DNA of 64,000 nucleotides from a virus. The translations under genes were made by a program, and so were the position numbers. Location of the stretch: positions 1 to 64,000 of the IMG/VR virus record IMGVR_UViG_3300021959_006017, one strand, 5' to 3'. Shown here one piece after another: positions 26,843-35,206 of this stretch (its first letter is position 1; each line of letters starts with the position of its first letter). Under the pieces are notes generated by a model that worked only from the letters and a program-made list of their open reading frames with translations, was not told where the DNA came from and searched no databases.

Positions 26843-28002
26843 TAGTTATCTGCCCTTGGTTTAAGTGCTTTCGTAAGACTTTGTCTTTCTTCTACTTGTT
26901 CGCTACCTATGTCGGAAGTTTTAGTATTATTAATAAACTGTGTCTTATAAGTTTGACGCTCTAATGTATTACTTAGTTCCATACGTATGTCGTCTTGTAC
27001 TTTTACCCAGCGGGTTCCATCATATTTAAACATTCTGTTAGGTAAAAAATCTGTTCTTAAAAAATAATCACCTTCTTGTTTGTCTCTTGGAAACTGTATT
27101 CCAAAACCAAACGGTGCGCCGTTAGGTGTGTCGCTACCTGTTCCAACAAGATAACCTGTATAACCTTCTCTATCAGGTCTGTCTGTGACTTCGTCTGCAC
27201 CTATACTAATATTACTTGCATCTAAATCAGTTTCGTCTGCTGTTTTAAGTGCAACTGAGCCATCATCATTTGTAGCAACAGTATAATAGTGATCAATATC
27301 AAAACCGCTTTTTGGTGAATCTATTTCTGCTTGTGCAACAACAGCATTGTTTATTTGCATTTCTTTTTCGTATGTAGATAGCAAATCTCTTAGTGTAGTG
27401 TCTGAACCTTCTGCTGCTGGTAAGTCGAGTATTTCTGCATATTCTTGTCCGTCGTATATTTGTTTAAGTTTTAAACGATATAAGTGCGGATACCAAGTAT
27501 GTGAAAACCCCTCTGCTGCACGATTTACGTCTTCTATAACATAAAATCTTTTTAGTGCAATATCATAGTCGTTAAGTGCATATTCGTCTTTTAAATGAGG
27601 CAACTCGATAACATCACCTGCCATAGGCTTGCGTCCTATTGTTTTTACAATACTATTAATGTGTACTGTAAGAAAAAGTGTATCATTGCTTAAAAATAAA
27701 CCAAATGCACTAAGGTCAAAGTCTATATCTTGAACGTTGTATATACCACGTGTAGTATAAACATCCGGATCATACTTTCTATCTCTATTTTCTAAAAATA
27801 ACAAATCTTGAATATTTGTTTCTTTTACAACATCATACTCTGGCTGTGTAGAACTTCTATCTTCCTCTGAAGGAGCGTTTGGTCCTATATATTTGTGAAT
27901 ATTGATATCAGTACCGCCAATAGTAAACATTTCATAGACTTGTTTGTCTATAAAATGATAATCATTGCCGCGTTCTGGTTTATATAAAGATAGTCTTGGC
28001 AT
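26842..28002 (-). CDS. 14: Neck protein gp14-like
   Basis: 386 residues from the ATG at 28002. A longer frame to 28155 exists, but the late box places the start at 28002 and homologues begin with MPRLSLYKPE. Blocks EMFTIGGTDINIHKYIGP, QDLLFLENRDRKYDPDVY, and MAGDVIELPHL (matching the EGDLIYFP segment of T4 gp14) identify the neck protein that joins the head to the tail with gp13. It is transcribed divergently from gp13, with the two late boxes only 6 bases apart. The C-terminus is polar and Lys/Arg-rich. Longer than T4 gp14 (256), as in cyanophages. Confidence 0.8.
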   Translation of the reverse strand: MPRLSLYKPERGNDYHFIDKQVYEMFTIGGTDINIHKYIGPNAPSEEDRSSTQPEYDVVKETNIQDLLFLENRDRKYDPDVYTTRGIYNVQDIDFDLSAFGLFLSNDTLFLTVHINSIVKTIGRKPMAGDVIELPHLKDEYALNDYDIALKRFYVIEDVNRAAEGFSHTWYPHLYRLKLKQIYDGQEYAEILDLPAAEGSDTTLRDLLSTYEKEMQINNAVVAQAEIDSPKSGFDIDHYYTVATNDDGSVALKTADETDLDASNISIGADEVTDRPDREGYTGYLVGTGSDTPNGAPFGFGIQFPRDKQEGDYFLRTDFLPNRMFKYDGTRWVKVQDDIRMELSNTLERQTYKTQFINNTKTSDIGSEQVEERQSLTKALKPRADN

Positions 28003-28007
28003 ATACA

Positions 28008-28014
28008 TATTTAT
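28008..28014 (-). promoter_or_regulatory. Late promoter for gp14, predicted leaderless
   Basis: Minus-strand ATAAATA, then 5 bases (tgtat), then ATG at 28002. Six bases separate it from the plus-strand box for gp13. Confidence 0.65.
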
Positions 28015-28020
28015 CGTTAG

Positions 28021-28027
28021 ATAAATA
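28021..28027 (+). promoter_or_regulatory. T4-type late promoter for gp13
   Basis: GATAAATAC with a ~19-base leader carrying CGGAG at 28032-28036 before the ATG at 28047. Divergent partner of the gp14 box. Confidence 0.65.
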
Positions 28028-28046
28028 CAATACGGAGAACTTCTAT

Positions 28047-28805
28047 ATGGCAGACTTAGCAACACAAAAACAAGAGATTTTTGATTATGTAAATGCAATG
28101 CTAGGTGGCGGAATGGTTGATGTTGAACTAGATCCAATCCACTACGAAACTGCACTTACAAAAGCACTGACACGTTTTAGACAACGTTCAGACAATAGTG
28201 TTGAAGAATCATACTTGTTTATGACAACAGTCATTGATCAGAATGACTACACACTTCCTAATGAAGTTATTGAAGTTCGTAAAATATTCCGTAGAAGTGT
28301 AGGTTCTAGAACCGGTGGTGGCGATGGCGGCACAATCTTTGAACCATTTAATCTTGCATATACAAACACATATTTGCTGTCTAGTTCACAACTAGGCGGA
28401 CTAGCAACATATGATTTATTTGCACAACACCAAGAACTTGTTGGACGTATGTTTGGATCATTTATTGAGTTTAAATGGAACACTACAAGCAAAAAACTTA
28501 CACTACTACAACGTCCTAGAGCAGAAGAAGACCTATTGTTATACTGCTATAACTATCGTCCAGATAGTCAACTACTTGACGACTATCTAGCAAAACAATG
28601 GATTAAAGATTATACACTTGCAAGTTGTAAGTATATGCTAGGCGAAGCACGTTCAAAGTTTGCTACTATTGCAGGTCCGCAAGGTGGATCAACACTTAAC
28701 GGTGATGCACTTAAAGCAGAAGCACAGCAAGAAATGGAAAAACTTGATGCTGAAGTATCTACACAAATAGGCGGCGGCGTAGGCTATAGCTTTTTAATCG
28801 GTTGA
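28047..28805 (+). CDS. 13: Neck protein gp13-like
   Basis: 252 residues from the ATG at 28047 (SD CGGAG). The upstream in-frame ATG at 27996 lies inside the gp14 coding region on the other strand and is rejected. Sequence is typical of marine T4-like gp13: FRRSVGSRTGGGDGGTIF, PFNLAYTNTYLLSSSQ, YDLFAQHQELVGRMFGSF, LLQRPRAEEDLLLY, and KYMLGEARSKFATIAGPQGG with a C-terminal GY.F.IG. gp13 joins gp14 in the head-to-tail neck. The very Gly-rich loop at residue ~90 is a normal family feature. Confidence 0.88.
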   Translation: MADLATQKQEIFDYVNAMLGGGMVDVELDPIHYETALTKALTRFRQRSDNSVEESYLFMTTVIDQNDYTLPNEVIEVRKIFRRSVGSRTGGGDGGTIFEPFNLAYTNTYLLSSSQLGGLATYDLFAQHQELVGRMFGSFIEFKWNTTSKKLTLLQRPRAEEDLLLYCYNYRPDSQLLDDYLAKQWIKDYTLASCKYMLGEARSKFATIAGPQGGSTLNGDALKAEAQQEMEKLDAEVSTQIGGGVGYSFLIG

Positions 28806-28830
28806 CAAACTGTCTAAATCCTCGTATAAT
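28802..28830 (+). promoter_or_regulatory. Consensus sigma-70 promoter
   Basis: TTGACA (28802-28807), 17-base spacer, TATAAT (28825-28830). It overlaps the gp13 stop. A ~21-base leader with AAAGGA precedes the ATG at 28858, so this early-type site is leadered. Confidence 0.85.
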
Positions 28831-28857
28831 ATAAAAATATTGTATAAAGGATTTTAA

Positions 28858-29418
28858 ATGTTACCTAAACTTTTAGTTGTTGGCCACGGCAGACATGGCA
28901 AAGATACTGTATGTGAAATGCTAGAGGCATACGGTTATACCTTTGAATCAAGTTCTAAGTTTTGTTCTGAACTGTTTATCTATAACGATCTAAAAGAAAA
29001 ATATAACTATTCAAGTGAAGAAGAGTGCTATGCAGATAGACACAATCACCGCACTGAATGGTATAATATGATTCACGACTATTGTAAAGATGATTTAGCA
29101 CGTCTTGGCCGTAACTTGTTTGCAAAGCATGATATTTACTGCGGCTTACGAAACAAGCGTGAGTTTTTTGCAATGCAAAATGAAAAAATATTTGATTATG
29201 CTATTTGGGTAGATCGTTGTGATCACCTGCCTACTGAAGATCCTAGCTCGATGAGTATTGAACAGTGGATGTGTGATTATACTATTGATAACAATGGCGA
29301 TTTAAAAAGACTACAAAAGAATGTCGATATTCTAATGCGTACTATTTTTAGAAGTCAGGGCGTAAGTCTCCCTGCTTCCACCGCACTCCAGTTTTCTGCA
29401 GAATACGCTGACAGTTAG
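28858..29418 (+). CDS. P-loop dNMP kinase-like protein
   Basis: 186 residues. The N-terminus LLVVGHGRHGKDTVCEML is a Walker A loop of the GxGxxGKDT type used by T4 gp1 deoxynucleoside monophosphate kinase and related phage kinases. Other traits: a helix with SSKFCSELF and an IWVDRCDHLP strand resembling the WVDRS of dNMP kinases. It would phosphorylate dNMPs for phage DNA synthesis, fitting its early-type promoter, unlike the late genes on either side. The last 71 bases overlap the convergent HNH gene. Precise nucleotide specificity cannot be told. Confidence 0.7.
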   Translation: MLPKLLVVGHGRHGKDTVCEMLEAYGYTFESSSKFCSELFIYNDLKEKYNYSSEEECYADRHNHRTEWYNMIHDYCKDDLARLGRNLFAKHDIYCGLRNKREFFAMQNEKIFDYAIWVDRCDHLPTEDPSSMSIEQWMCDYTIDNNGDLKRLQKNVDILMRTIFRSQGVSLPASTALQFSAEYADS

Positions 29419-29683
29419 CACAAATAGTTTTTAGATTTGTAGGACGGCAGTTGTTCAAATCTCCGTCAATATGAAATACATTAAACTGCTCAGGATGTTT
29501 GCTAGTGTGGCCGCATTTCTCGCATTCATCCTTTTTCTCGTAACCACGCTGTTTCCATTTAGGTATACCGTGTCCTACACCATTACGTAAACATTTTTCA
29601 CATAGACGTCTATAGTAGATCTTGCCATCTTTTTTATAGTTTATAGCAGCAGGCCTTTGCCCACATTTACATAAAGGTCTCAT
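29348..29683 (-). CDS. HNH-type endonuclease-like protein
   Basis: 111 residues. Two zinc-type Cys pairs (CKCGQ, CEKCLR), then CEKCGHTSKHPEQFNVFHIDGDLNNCRPTNLKTICANCQ, in which the H..G...N...NL...C..CH-like order is that of HNH nucleases (VFHIDGD and NL.TIC.NC). Free-standing HNH genes are common phage homing elements or packaging-associated nucleases. The start at 29683 is set by a late-type box 5 bases upstream (an in-frame ATG at 29689 overlaps the box). It converges on, and overlaps by 71 bases, the kinase gene, suggesting insertion or transcriptional interference. Confidence 0.7.
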   Translation of the reverse strand: MRPLCKCGQRPAAINYKKDGKIYYRRLCEKCLRNGVGHGIPKWKQRGYEKKDECEKCGHTSKHPEQFNVFHIDGDLNNCRPTNLKTICANCQRILQKTGVRWKQGDLRPDF

Positions 29684-29688
29684 ATACA

Positions 29689-29695
29689 TATTTAC
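29689..29695 (-). promoter_or_regulatory. Late-type box for HNH gene, predicted leaderless
   Basis: Minus-strand GTAAATA, 5 bases (tgtat), ATG at 29683: the same 5-base block as in front of gp14. Confidence 0.5.
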
Positions 29696-29752
29696 CTCAC
29701 CTTTTCGGTCCCTTTTTCTATGCTATTATCCAGTATTTTTATCCTACAAGTG

Positions 29753-29759
29753 GTAAATA
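29753..29759 (+). promoter_or_regulatory. Late-type promoter box for gp18
   Basis: GTAAATAC with a ~34-base leader that includes AGGAG at 29782-29786, ahead of the ATG at 29794. Confidence 0.5.
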
Positions 29760-29793
29760 CAGTAGCAGAACACTATCCTATAGGAGAAATAAA

Positions 29794-31956
29794 ATGGCAT
29801 TAGTATCACCCGGTGTAGAGGTTAACGTAATTGACGAAAGTTTTTACACCCCAGCAGCAGCAGGCACAGTTCCTGTAATATTTGTTGCTTCTGCCAGCAA
29901 TAAGACAAGTAGTTCAGGATCGGGTATTGCTCCTGGTACAACGAAAGCTAATGCTGGACGAGCATATTTAATCACTAGTCAAAGAGAGCTAGGAGAAACA
30001 TTTGGAGATCCGGTCTTCAAGTCTGATAACAATGGTAACATGATCCATGCAGGCGAGCAAAACGAATACGGACTTCAAGCAGCATACAGTTTATTAGGTG
30101 TAACAAACTCAGTATACGTTGTAAGAGCAGACTTAGATCTAGGAGAACTAGATCCTAGTGCAACTGCTCCAGAAGGCGAGCCAGCAGACGGCGCAAACTG
30201 GTTTGATACACAAATCACAAGTTTCGGCATTCTAGAATGGAATGCAGCACCGCTATCAACAACAGGCGGACAATCATTCACAGCACAGACAAGGATTGTT
30301 GTAACTGAAACATCAGACATTGATAGCATTACAGATGCTCCAAAGACTTCAATCGGTCAAATCGGAAATTACGCTGTAGATGCAACAACAACAATGAATC
30401 GTTTGTGGTACAAAACAGCTGGTACAAACACACTAGCAGGATCATCAGGTACATGGGTTGAAGTTGGTTCGGATGCATGGAAGGCAAGTCACTACACAGT
30501 ACGTGGCGCAAATACAAATCCAACTCTGCAAAATGGCGACACTATGTTAATCAACGAAACAACAGTACTATTAAGTGGTACAACTATTTCAGATATGGCT
30601 ACAGCTATTAACACTGCTGGCATTACAGGTGTTGCAGCAGCAGTTGTAGACAGTTCATTAGAAATATATGCAACAAGTGCAGCTATTAGTGACGAAGGTG
30701 GCGGCGGGACAACAGCCGACGGCAAACTAAAAATCGAAGGCGGTGTTGGAACATTAACTGGACCGTCAGACACTGCATCTGACGCTGGTGCATTAGGTAT
30801 TGTTGAAAAAACATACCAGTCACCGCAGCTAGCCATTCAATCACATACAAGTGTACCTGCATTTAAGTCAACTGACACAGATCCTGCACCAACAGGCAGC
30901 ATTTGGATTAAAACAACCAATCCAAATGGTGGAGCAGAGTTTAGTGTTAAACAATATAATGAAGATACTCAACTATGGAACTCCATAGATGCTCCTATGT
31001 ATACAACAGCTGAAGGTGCTATTTACGATCTTGATAAAACAGGCGGTACAGCACTAAGAGCTGGTGATTTGTTTGTAAAAGCAAACGTAGAAGAAGAAGA
31101 CCCATCCATTTCAAACTTTAAGATTTATGTTCGTAATGGAACAGGCGCTACTTCTGCAAAGAGTGCTAAGATTACTACTCAACTTACAGCAAGCACATAT
31201 ACATTTGATCTTGCAGAAACAGTTGCAAACGATAATGCACTAGGTACACCAAAAACTATTTCTGTAACAACAACAGCAGCAAGTGCAGACGCTGATGTTA
31301 TTGCAGGTGAGATCAACGCAGCAGGATTTACAAATATTGTATCTTATGTTGATAGCACAAATAAAGTAGTTATTGAACACAAACTAGGCGGTGAGATTCG
31401 TGTAGATGATACAGATGGATTGATCGCACTAGCAGGTTTTGCAGCATATAATTACACTACCGAAGAAGGAACAGCAAACTTTTATGATGCTCCAACAGGC
31501 GATGATGTGTATGACTATGTAATCAGCTTATGGAAAGAACTAAGCTACACAGCTAGTGAAGATGCTCCATCAAGTCTTACTGAAGATGGTAAGATCTGGT
31601 ATAGTTCTGTTGTAGACGAAGTTGACATGATGATTCATGATGGTAGCAACTGGGTTGGATACCAAAACTTTAGTTCAGATTATGCAGACTGTGATCCAGA
31701 AGGACCGATTGTAAGTGCAACTGAACCTACTGAACAGTCAGACGGAACAGCACTAGTAGATGGCGATGTTTGGATTGATACTTCAACTATTGAAGAATAT
31801 CCAGGTGTTTACATTTATAACGCTGTACTAGAAAGTTGGGTACAAAGAGATATCACAGATCAAACAACTGATAATGGTGTATTGTTTGCAGATGCACGTT
31901 GGAGTGATGCAGGTTCTAACTCAGCAGCAGGATATTGTAGATCTACTAACAAGTGA
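29794..31956 (+). CDS. 18: Contractile tail sheath gp18, N-terminal part (frameshifted)
   Basis: 720 residues. The start MALVSPGVEVNVIDESFYTP, with ITSQRELGETFGDP and NEYGLQAAYSLLGVTNSVYVVRADL, is a T4-like sheath N-terminus. A long Ser/Thr-rich insertion (residues ~115-680) forms the variable protruding domains. The frame then ends in a short junk tail after DAGSNSAA (codons to 31929), while the sheath C-terminus continues in the next frame from 31931 (DIVDLL). Removing one base at ~31930 restores a 1116-residue protein; T4 gp18 has 659. An essential gene, so an assembly or sequencing indel is the simplest cause; programmed shifting is possible but there is no obvious slippery site. Confidence 0.85.
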   Translation: MALVSPGVEVNVIDESFYTPAAAGTVPVIFVASASNKTSSSGSGIAPGTTKANAGRAYLITSQRELGETFGDPVFKSDNNGNMIHAGEQNEYGLQAAYSLLGVTNSVYVVRADLDLGELDPSATAPEGEPADGANWFDTQITSFGILEWNAAPLSTTGGQSFTAQTRIVVTETSDIDSITDAPKTSIGQIGNYAVDATTTMNRLWYKTAGTNTLAGSSGTWVEVGSDAWKASHYTVRGANTNPTLQNGDTMLINETTVLLSGTTISDMATAINTAGITGVAAAVVDSSLEIYATSAAISDEGGGGTTADGKLKIEGGVGTLTGPSDTASDAGALGIVEKTYQSPQLAIQSHTSVPAFKSTDTDPAPTGSIWIKTTNPNGGAEFSVKQYNEDTQLWNSIDAPMYTTAEGAIYDLDKTGGTALRAGDLFVKANVEEEDPSISNFKIYVRNGTGATSAKSAKITTQLTASTYTFDLAETVANDNALGTPKTISVTTTAASADADVIAGEINAAGFTNIVSYVDSTNKVVIEHKLGGEIRVDDTDGLIALAGFAAYNYTTEEGTANFYDAPTGDDVYDYVISLWKELSYTASEDAPSSLTEDGKIWYSSVVDEVDMMIHDGSNWVGYQNFSSDYADCDPEGPIVSATEPTEQSDGTALVDGDVWIDTSTIEEYPGVYIYNAVLESWVQRDITDQTTDNGVLFADARWSDAGSNSAAGYCRSTNK

Positions 31957-33145
31957 CTACTTAGATCCAGATGCTCCAGATCCAGCACTATATCCAAAAG
32001 GTATGTTGCTATGGAACATGCGTAGAAGCGGATTTAATGTTAAAGAATTCCGTCGTAACTATATTGATACATCAGGTGACAACGGGCGTTATCAAGTTAT
32101 TGGTGCAAGTGGTTCTTTAGAAGATGAATCAATGAGCGGTTACTATGCAAACCGTTGGGTTACTGCTTCAGGTAACAACGAAGATGGATCAGGTACATTT
32201 GGACGTCATGCAGTACGCAAGACTGTTGTACAGGCTCTACAAGCAGAAGTTAACAGCAATGTTGATATTAGAGATGAAGAATCACGTCAGTTTAACTTGA
32301 TTGCTTGCCCAGGTTATTCAGAACTAATCGGCGAAATGATTAGTCTAAACTATGACAGACGTCTAACAGCGTTTGTTGTTGGTGATACACCAGCAAGACT
32401 AACACCAGATGCAACTTCACTAAATGAGTGGGCAACTAACGTTGCTGGCGCAGTTGAAGATAATGATGATGGTGCAGTTAGCCGTGATGAATACTTAGGT
32501 ATGTATTATCCATGGGGCTTCACAAGCGACAACTTAGGAAACAATGTTGTTGTTCCACCAAGTCATATGGCACTACGCACTATCATACTAAACGACCAAG
32601 TTGCTTATCCGTGGTTTGCACCAGCAGGTACAAGACGTGGCGGTGTTACAAACGCAACAAGTTCAGGATATGTTACAAGTGAAGGCGAGTTCCAAACTGT
32701 TTCACTTAACACTGGACAACGTGACACACTATACAGCAACAATATTAACCCGATTACATTTATTAATGGAGCAGGACTAGTTGTATTTGGTCAGAAAACT
32801 CGTGCTAGAAACGCAAGTGCGCTAGACAGAATCAACGTAGCAAGACTAACAGTTTACCTACGTGGACAACTAGAACTTCTTGCAAGACCTTACTTGTTTG
32901 AACCAAATGACAAGATCACACGTGATCAAGTTAAAGCAGCAGCAGATGCTCTGCTACTAGAACTAGTTGGTCTAAGAGCGATTTATGACTACTTATCAGT
33001 ATGTGATGAATCAAACAATACTCCAGCAAGGATTGATAGAAATGAACTATACTTAGACATTGCTATTGAGCCAGTAAAAGCTATCGAGTTTATCTACATA
33101 CCGTTGCGTATTAAGAACACAGGAGAGATTGCAGCACTAGGTTAA
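31874..33145 (+). CDS. 18: Contractile tail sheath gp18, C-terminal part (frameshifted)
   Basis: The frame opens with an ATG at 31874, but its first ~19 residues are out-of-frame reading of the upstream part; genuine sheath sequence begins at about 31931 (DIVDLLTSDYLDPDAPDP). It then shows the conserved sheath core: PKGMLLWNMRRSGFNVKEFRR, FNLIACPGYSELIGEMI, FVVGDTPARLTPDA, YYPWGFTSDN, PWFAPAGTRRGGV, NINPITFINGAGLVVFGQKT, RINVARLTVYLR and the RIDRNELYLDIAIEPVKAIEFIYIP end. These are the contractile sheath subunits that surround the gp19 tube. Best annotated jointly with 29794-31930 as one gene. Confidence 0.88.
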   Translation: MVYCLQMHVGVMQVLTQQQDIVDLLTSDYLDPDAPDPALYPKGMLLWNMRRSGFNVKEFRRNYIDTSGDNGRYQVIGASGSLEDESMSGYYANRWVTASGNNEDGSGTFGRHAVRKTVVQALQAEVNSNVDIRDEESRQFNLIACPGYSELIGEMISLNYDRRLTAFVVGDTPARLTPDATSLNEWATNVAGAVEDNDDGAVSRDEYLGMYYPWGFTSDNLGNNVVVPPSHMALRTIILNDQVAYPWFAPAGTRRGGVTNATSSGYVTSEGEFQTVSLNTGQRDTLYSNNINPITFINGAGLVVFGQKTRARNASALDRINVARLTVYLRGQLELLARPYLFEPNDKITRDQVKAAADALLLELVGLRAIYDYLSVCDESNNTPARIDRNELYLDIAIEPVKAIEFIYIPLRIKNTGEIAALG

Positions 33146-33158
33146 GTGCGTATTTAAT

Positions 33159-33180
33159 GGACGGGGAATAAACCCCGTCC
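33159..33180 (+). terminator. 18: Hairpin after gp18, terminator-like
   Basis: GGACGGGG (33159-33166), 6-base loop AATAAA, CCCCGTCC (33173-33180). Strong 8-bp GC stem but no T-run follows, so it may act as a 3' RNA-protecting stem or a weak terminator between sheath and tube genes. Confidence 0.55.
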
Positions 33181-33188
33181 AAATATGC

Positions 33189-33195
33189 ATAAATA
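33189..33195 (+). promoter_or_regulatory. T4-type late promoter for gp19
   Basis: CATAAATAC after the gp18 hairpin; leader with AGGAG at 33206-33210 and ATG at 33217. Confidence 0.65.
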
Positions 33196-33216
33196 CTACT
33201 GTAATAGGAGATTATA

Positions 33217-33876
33217 ATGGCAATTACAACTTTAGACAATATTAGTGTACCAACAGGAGGCGCAAATACAAATAGTTCGATATTGATGCCTAAGCTACAA
33301 TATCGTTTCCGTGTATTGTTCACAGGATTTGGTGGCGGTGTTAGCACCAATGGTACAAGAGACCTAACACAAAACGTAATTGATGTTACTAGACCAAATG
33401 TGTCATTTGAACAAATGACTATTGATGCTTATAACTCAAGAACATATCTTGCAGGTAAGCACACATGGGAGCCAGTTACAATCAACCTACGTGATGATGC
33501 AAACAACAATGTACAAAAGATTGTTGGCGGACAGCTTCAAAGACAGTTTGACTTCTTCGAACAGTCAAGTGCTGTATCATCAGGTACTTATAAGTTTACT
33601 ACAAAGATTGAAATCTTAGACGGTGGTAACGGCGGCTACAACGCAAACGTACTAGATGCGTTTGAGTTAGTAGGTTGTTATTTAGAAAGTGCAAACTATA
33701 ATGCACTAAACTATGCAACTAACGAGCCAGTTACTATTGCATTAGCTATTCGTTATGACAATGCTGTCCAGTATGGCGCAGGCGGCGCAGGATCACCAGA
33801 TGGTATTGGTATAGCAACAGCAAGAAATACACAAGGCAGCACAGGCGGCGAAATAGTATCAGGCCAAGGCACTTAA
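33217..33876 (+). CDS. 19: Tail tube protein gp19
   Basis: 219 residues, directly after the sheath as in T4. LMPKLQYRFRVLFTGFG, DVTRPNVSFEQMTIDAYNSRTYLAGKHTWEPVTINLRDD, QLQRQFDFFEQSSA and FELVGCYLESANYNALNYATNEPVTIALAIRYDNAVQ are hallmarks of T4-like tube proteins. Subunits stack as hexamers to form the inner tube that conducts DNA. The C-terminal ~35 residues are Gly-rich and probably disordered. Strong SD, own late promoter and strong terminator make it a single highly expressed late unit. Confidence 0.93.
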   Translation: MAITTLDNISVPTGGANTNSSILMPKLQYRFRVLFTGFGGGVSTNGTRDLTQNVIDVTRPNVSFEQMTIDAYNSRTYLAGKHTWEPVTINLRDDANNNVQKIVGGQLQRQFDFFEQSSAVSSGTYKFTTKIEILDGGNGGYNANVLDAFELVGCYLESANYNALNYATNEPVTIALAIRYDNAVQYGAGGAGSPDGIGIATARNTQGSTGGEIVSGQGT

Positions 33877-33902
33877 TACTCTTTTTAGTATTGCCATTAT
33901 TT

Positions 33903-33936
33903 AACGGGAGTTTCTTTTTGAGACTCCCGTTTTTTA
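33903..33936 (+). terminator. Rho-independent terminator after gp19
   Basis: AACGGGAGTTTC and GAGACTCCCGTT pair (33903-33914 with 33920-33931, one G-U), followed by a T-run to 33936. Ends the tube transcript just before the next late box. Confidence 0.9.
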
Positions 33937-33940
33937 TTAG

Positions 33941-33947
33941 ATAAATA
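33941..33947 (+). promoter_or_regulatory. Late promoter, predicted leaderless
   Basis: GATAAATA, 5 bases (ttatt), ATG at 33953. It lies 5 bases after the gp19 terminator T-run, leaving no room for an SD on a new transcript. Confidence 0.65.
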
Positions 33948-33952
33948 TTATT

Positions 33953-35206
33953 ATGGCAGTAGTACAATCACAATATACCAGAGCAAGTAATGATATTCAT
34001 TTAAGAGACTGGCGTCACGCCAGAAATCTTTACTACGAATACGGCTTAGCATTTGCACCTAAAACAAAGTTTCTTTACCATTGTTTGTTTGAACCTTCTC
34101 CAGAAATAGGTAATAGCGCAACTGTAAATTCATTTGCATTTCAAAAACAGTTAGGTGTATTGGTTAAATCAGCCGACTTACCAAGTTTTAGAATAAGTGT
34201 AGAAAACAAAAAACAATACAATCGTATTAAACAGTTTCAAACAAGAATAGATTATCAAGATGTAAACATTACTTTTCATGATGATAACTTAGGTCTTACT
34301 AGGGCATTGTTTGAAGAGTATTACAAGTATAACTTTTTAGACGGAAGACATAATCCTCAAAAAGGTGCAATAGTTGCTGGACCTTATGCATCTAGAGATA
34401 AGTATTCCCCAACAGTTCCGAAATACGGATTAAACACAGGAAACATAGGTCCTTTCTTTAATAGTATTACAATATATCAACTATCTAGACAGCAATATTT
34501 TGCATATACATTAGTAAACCCAATAGTTACACAATGGAATCACGGTGATGTAGCATACGAAGATGGCAGCGGCTTAAACGAAAATGCTATGAGTATAGCA
34601 TACGAATCTGTAATATTTTCAAACGGAGATATTGGCGAAAATAGCGAACCAGTTGCATTTACAGATCCAGAAACAGGATACGATCAGTCACCAAGTCCGC
34701 TTTCAGAACCTGACTTGCGTGGTAGAGGAAATCAGTACGTAAGCGGTGGGCCAAAACTATTAGAACCTGCACCTCCTACTGATCCAACTATAAACCGTAA
34801 AACTACTGTATCTTCAACCACTACAACTTTTACATCAACTACTGAAACTGAAAAAACATATTCTATTCCTAAAAAAGATACAAAAAACGAAATAACTCCT
34901 GTACCAGCACCTAAGGAAAATGATTATCCTCCAAAAGATGCTAATACTATACAGAAAAAACTTGATAACAGATTTAGTTCTAGAGGGCCAAATAAGAAAA
35001 GAAGAGAAAAAGCTAGAAAAACTTTTGCAATGAAAGCAATAAATGCAGGCGAACTTCCTTATGATTCATATGTTGACTTTACTAAACAAGTACCTAGTAA
35101 ACGAGAAAGAGATGCTATTATAAACGCTAAGTTAGCCGAAACTCAATCAAATAAAAAACTATCAAATCTAGCAAGTGAAGCGATAGATGACCACGGAGTA
35201 AAATAA
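33953..35206 (+). CDS. Second tail-tube-like virion protein with disordered tail
   Basis: 417 residues. Residues ~20-230 look like a tube-fold domain: KFLYHCLFEP, FQKQLGVLVKSADLPSFRI, NKKQYNRIKQFQTRIDYQDVNITFHDDN, ALFEEYYKYNF, FFNSITIYQLSRQQYFAYTLVNPIVTQWNHGDVAYEDG, MSIAYESVIF. This order parallels gp19, and T4 tube initiators gp48/gp54 share the fold. The C-terminal ~180 residues are Pro/Thr/Lys-rich and probably disordered. It is placed between gp19 and gp4. I infer a tube-terminal or baseplate-tube junction protein; cyanophages have homologues annotated only as structural, as far as I recall. Confidence 0.65.
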   Translation: MAVVQSQYTRASNDIHLRDWRHARNLYYEYGLAFAPKTKFLYHCLFEPSPEIGNSATVNSFAFQKQLGVLVKSADLPSFRISVENKKQYNRIKQFQTRIDYQDVNITFHDDNLGLTRALFEEYYKYNFLDGRHNPQKGAIVAGPYASRDKYSPTVPKYGLNTGNIGPFFNSITIYQLSRQQYFAYTLVNPIVTQWNHGDVAYEDGSGLNENAMSIAYESVIFSNGDIGENSEPVAFTDPETGYDQSPSPLSEPDLRGRGNQYVSGGPKLLEPAPPTDPTINRKTTVSSTTTTFTSTTETEKTYSIPKKDTKNEITPVPAPKENDYPPKDANTIQKKLDNRFSSRGPNKKRREKARKTFAMKAINAGELPYDSYVDFTKQVPSKRERDAIINAKLAETQSNKKLSNLASEAIDDHGVK

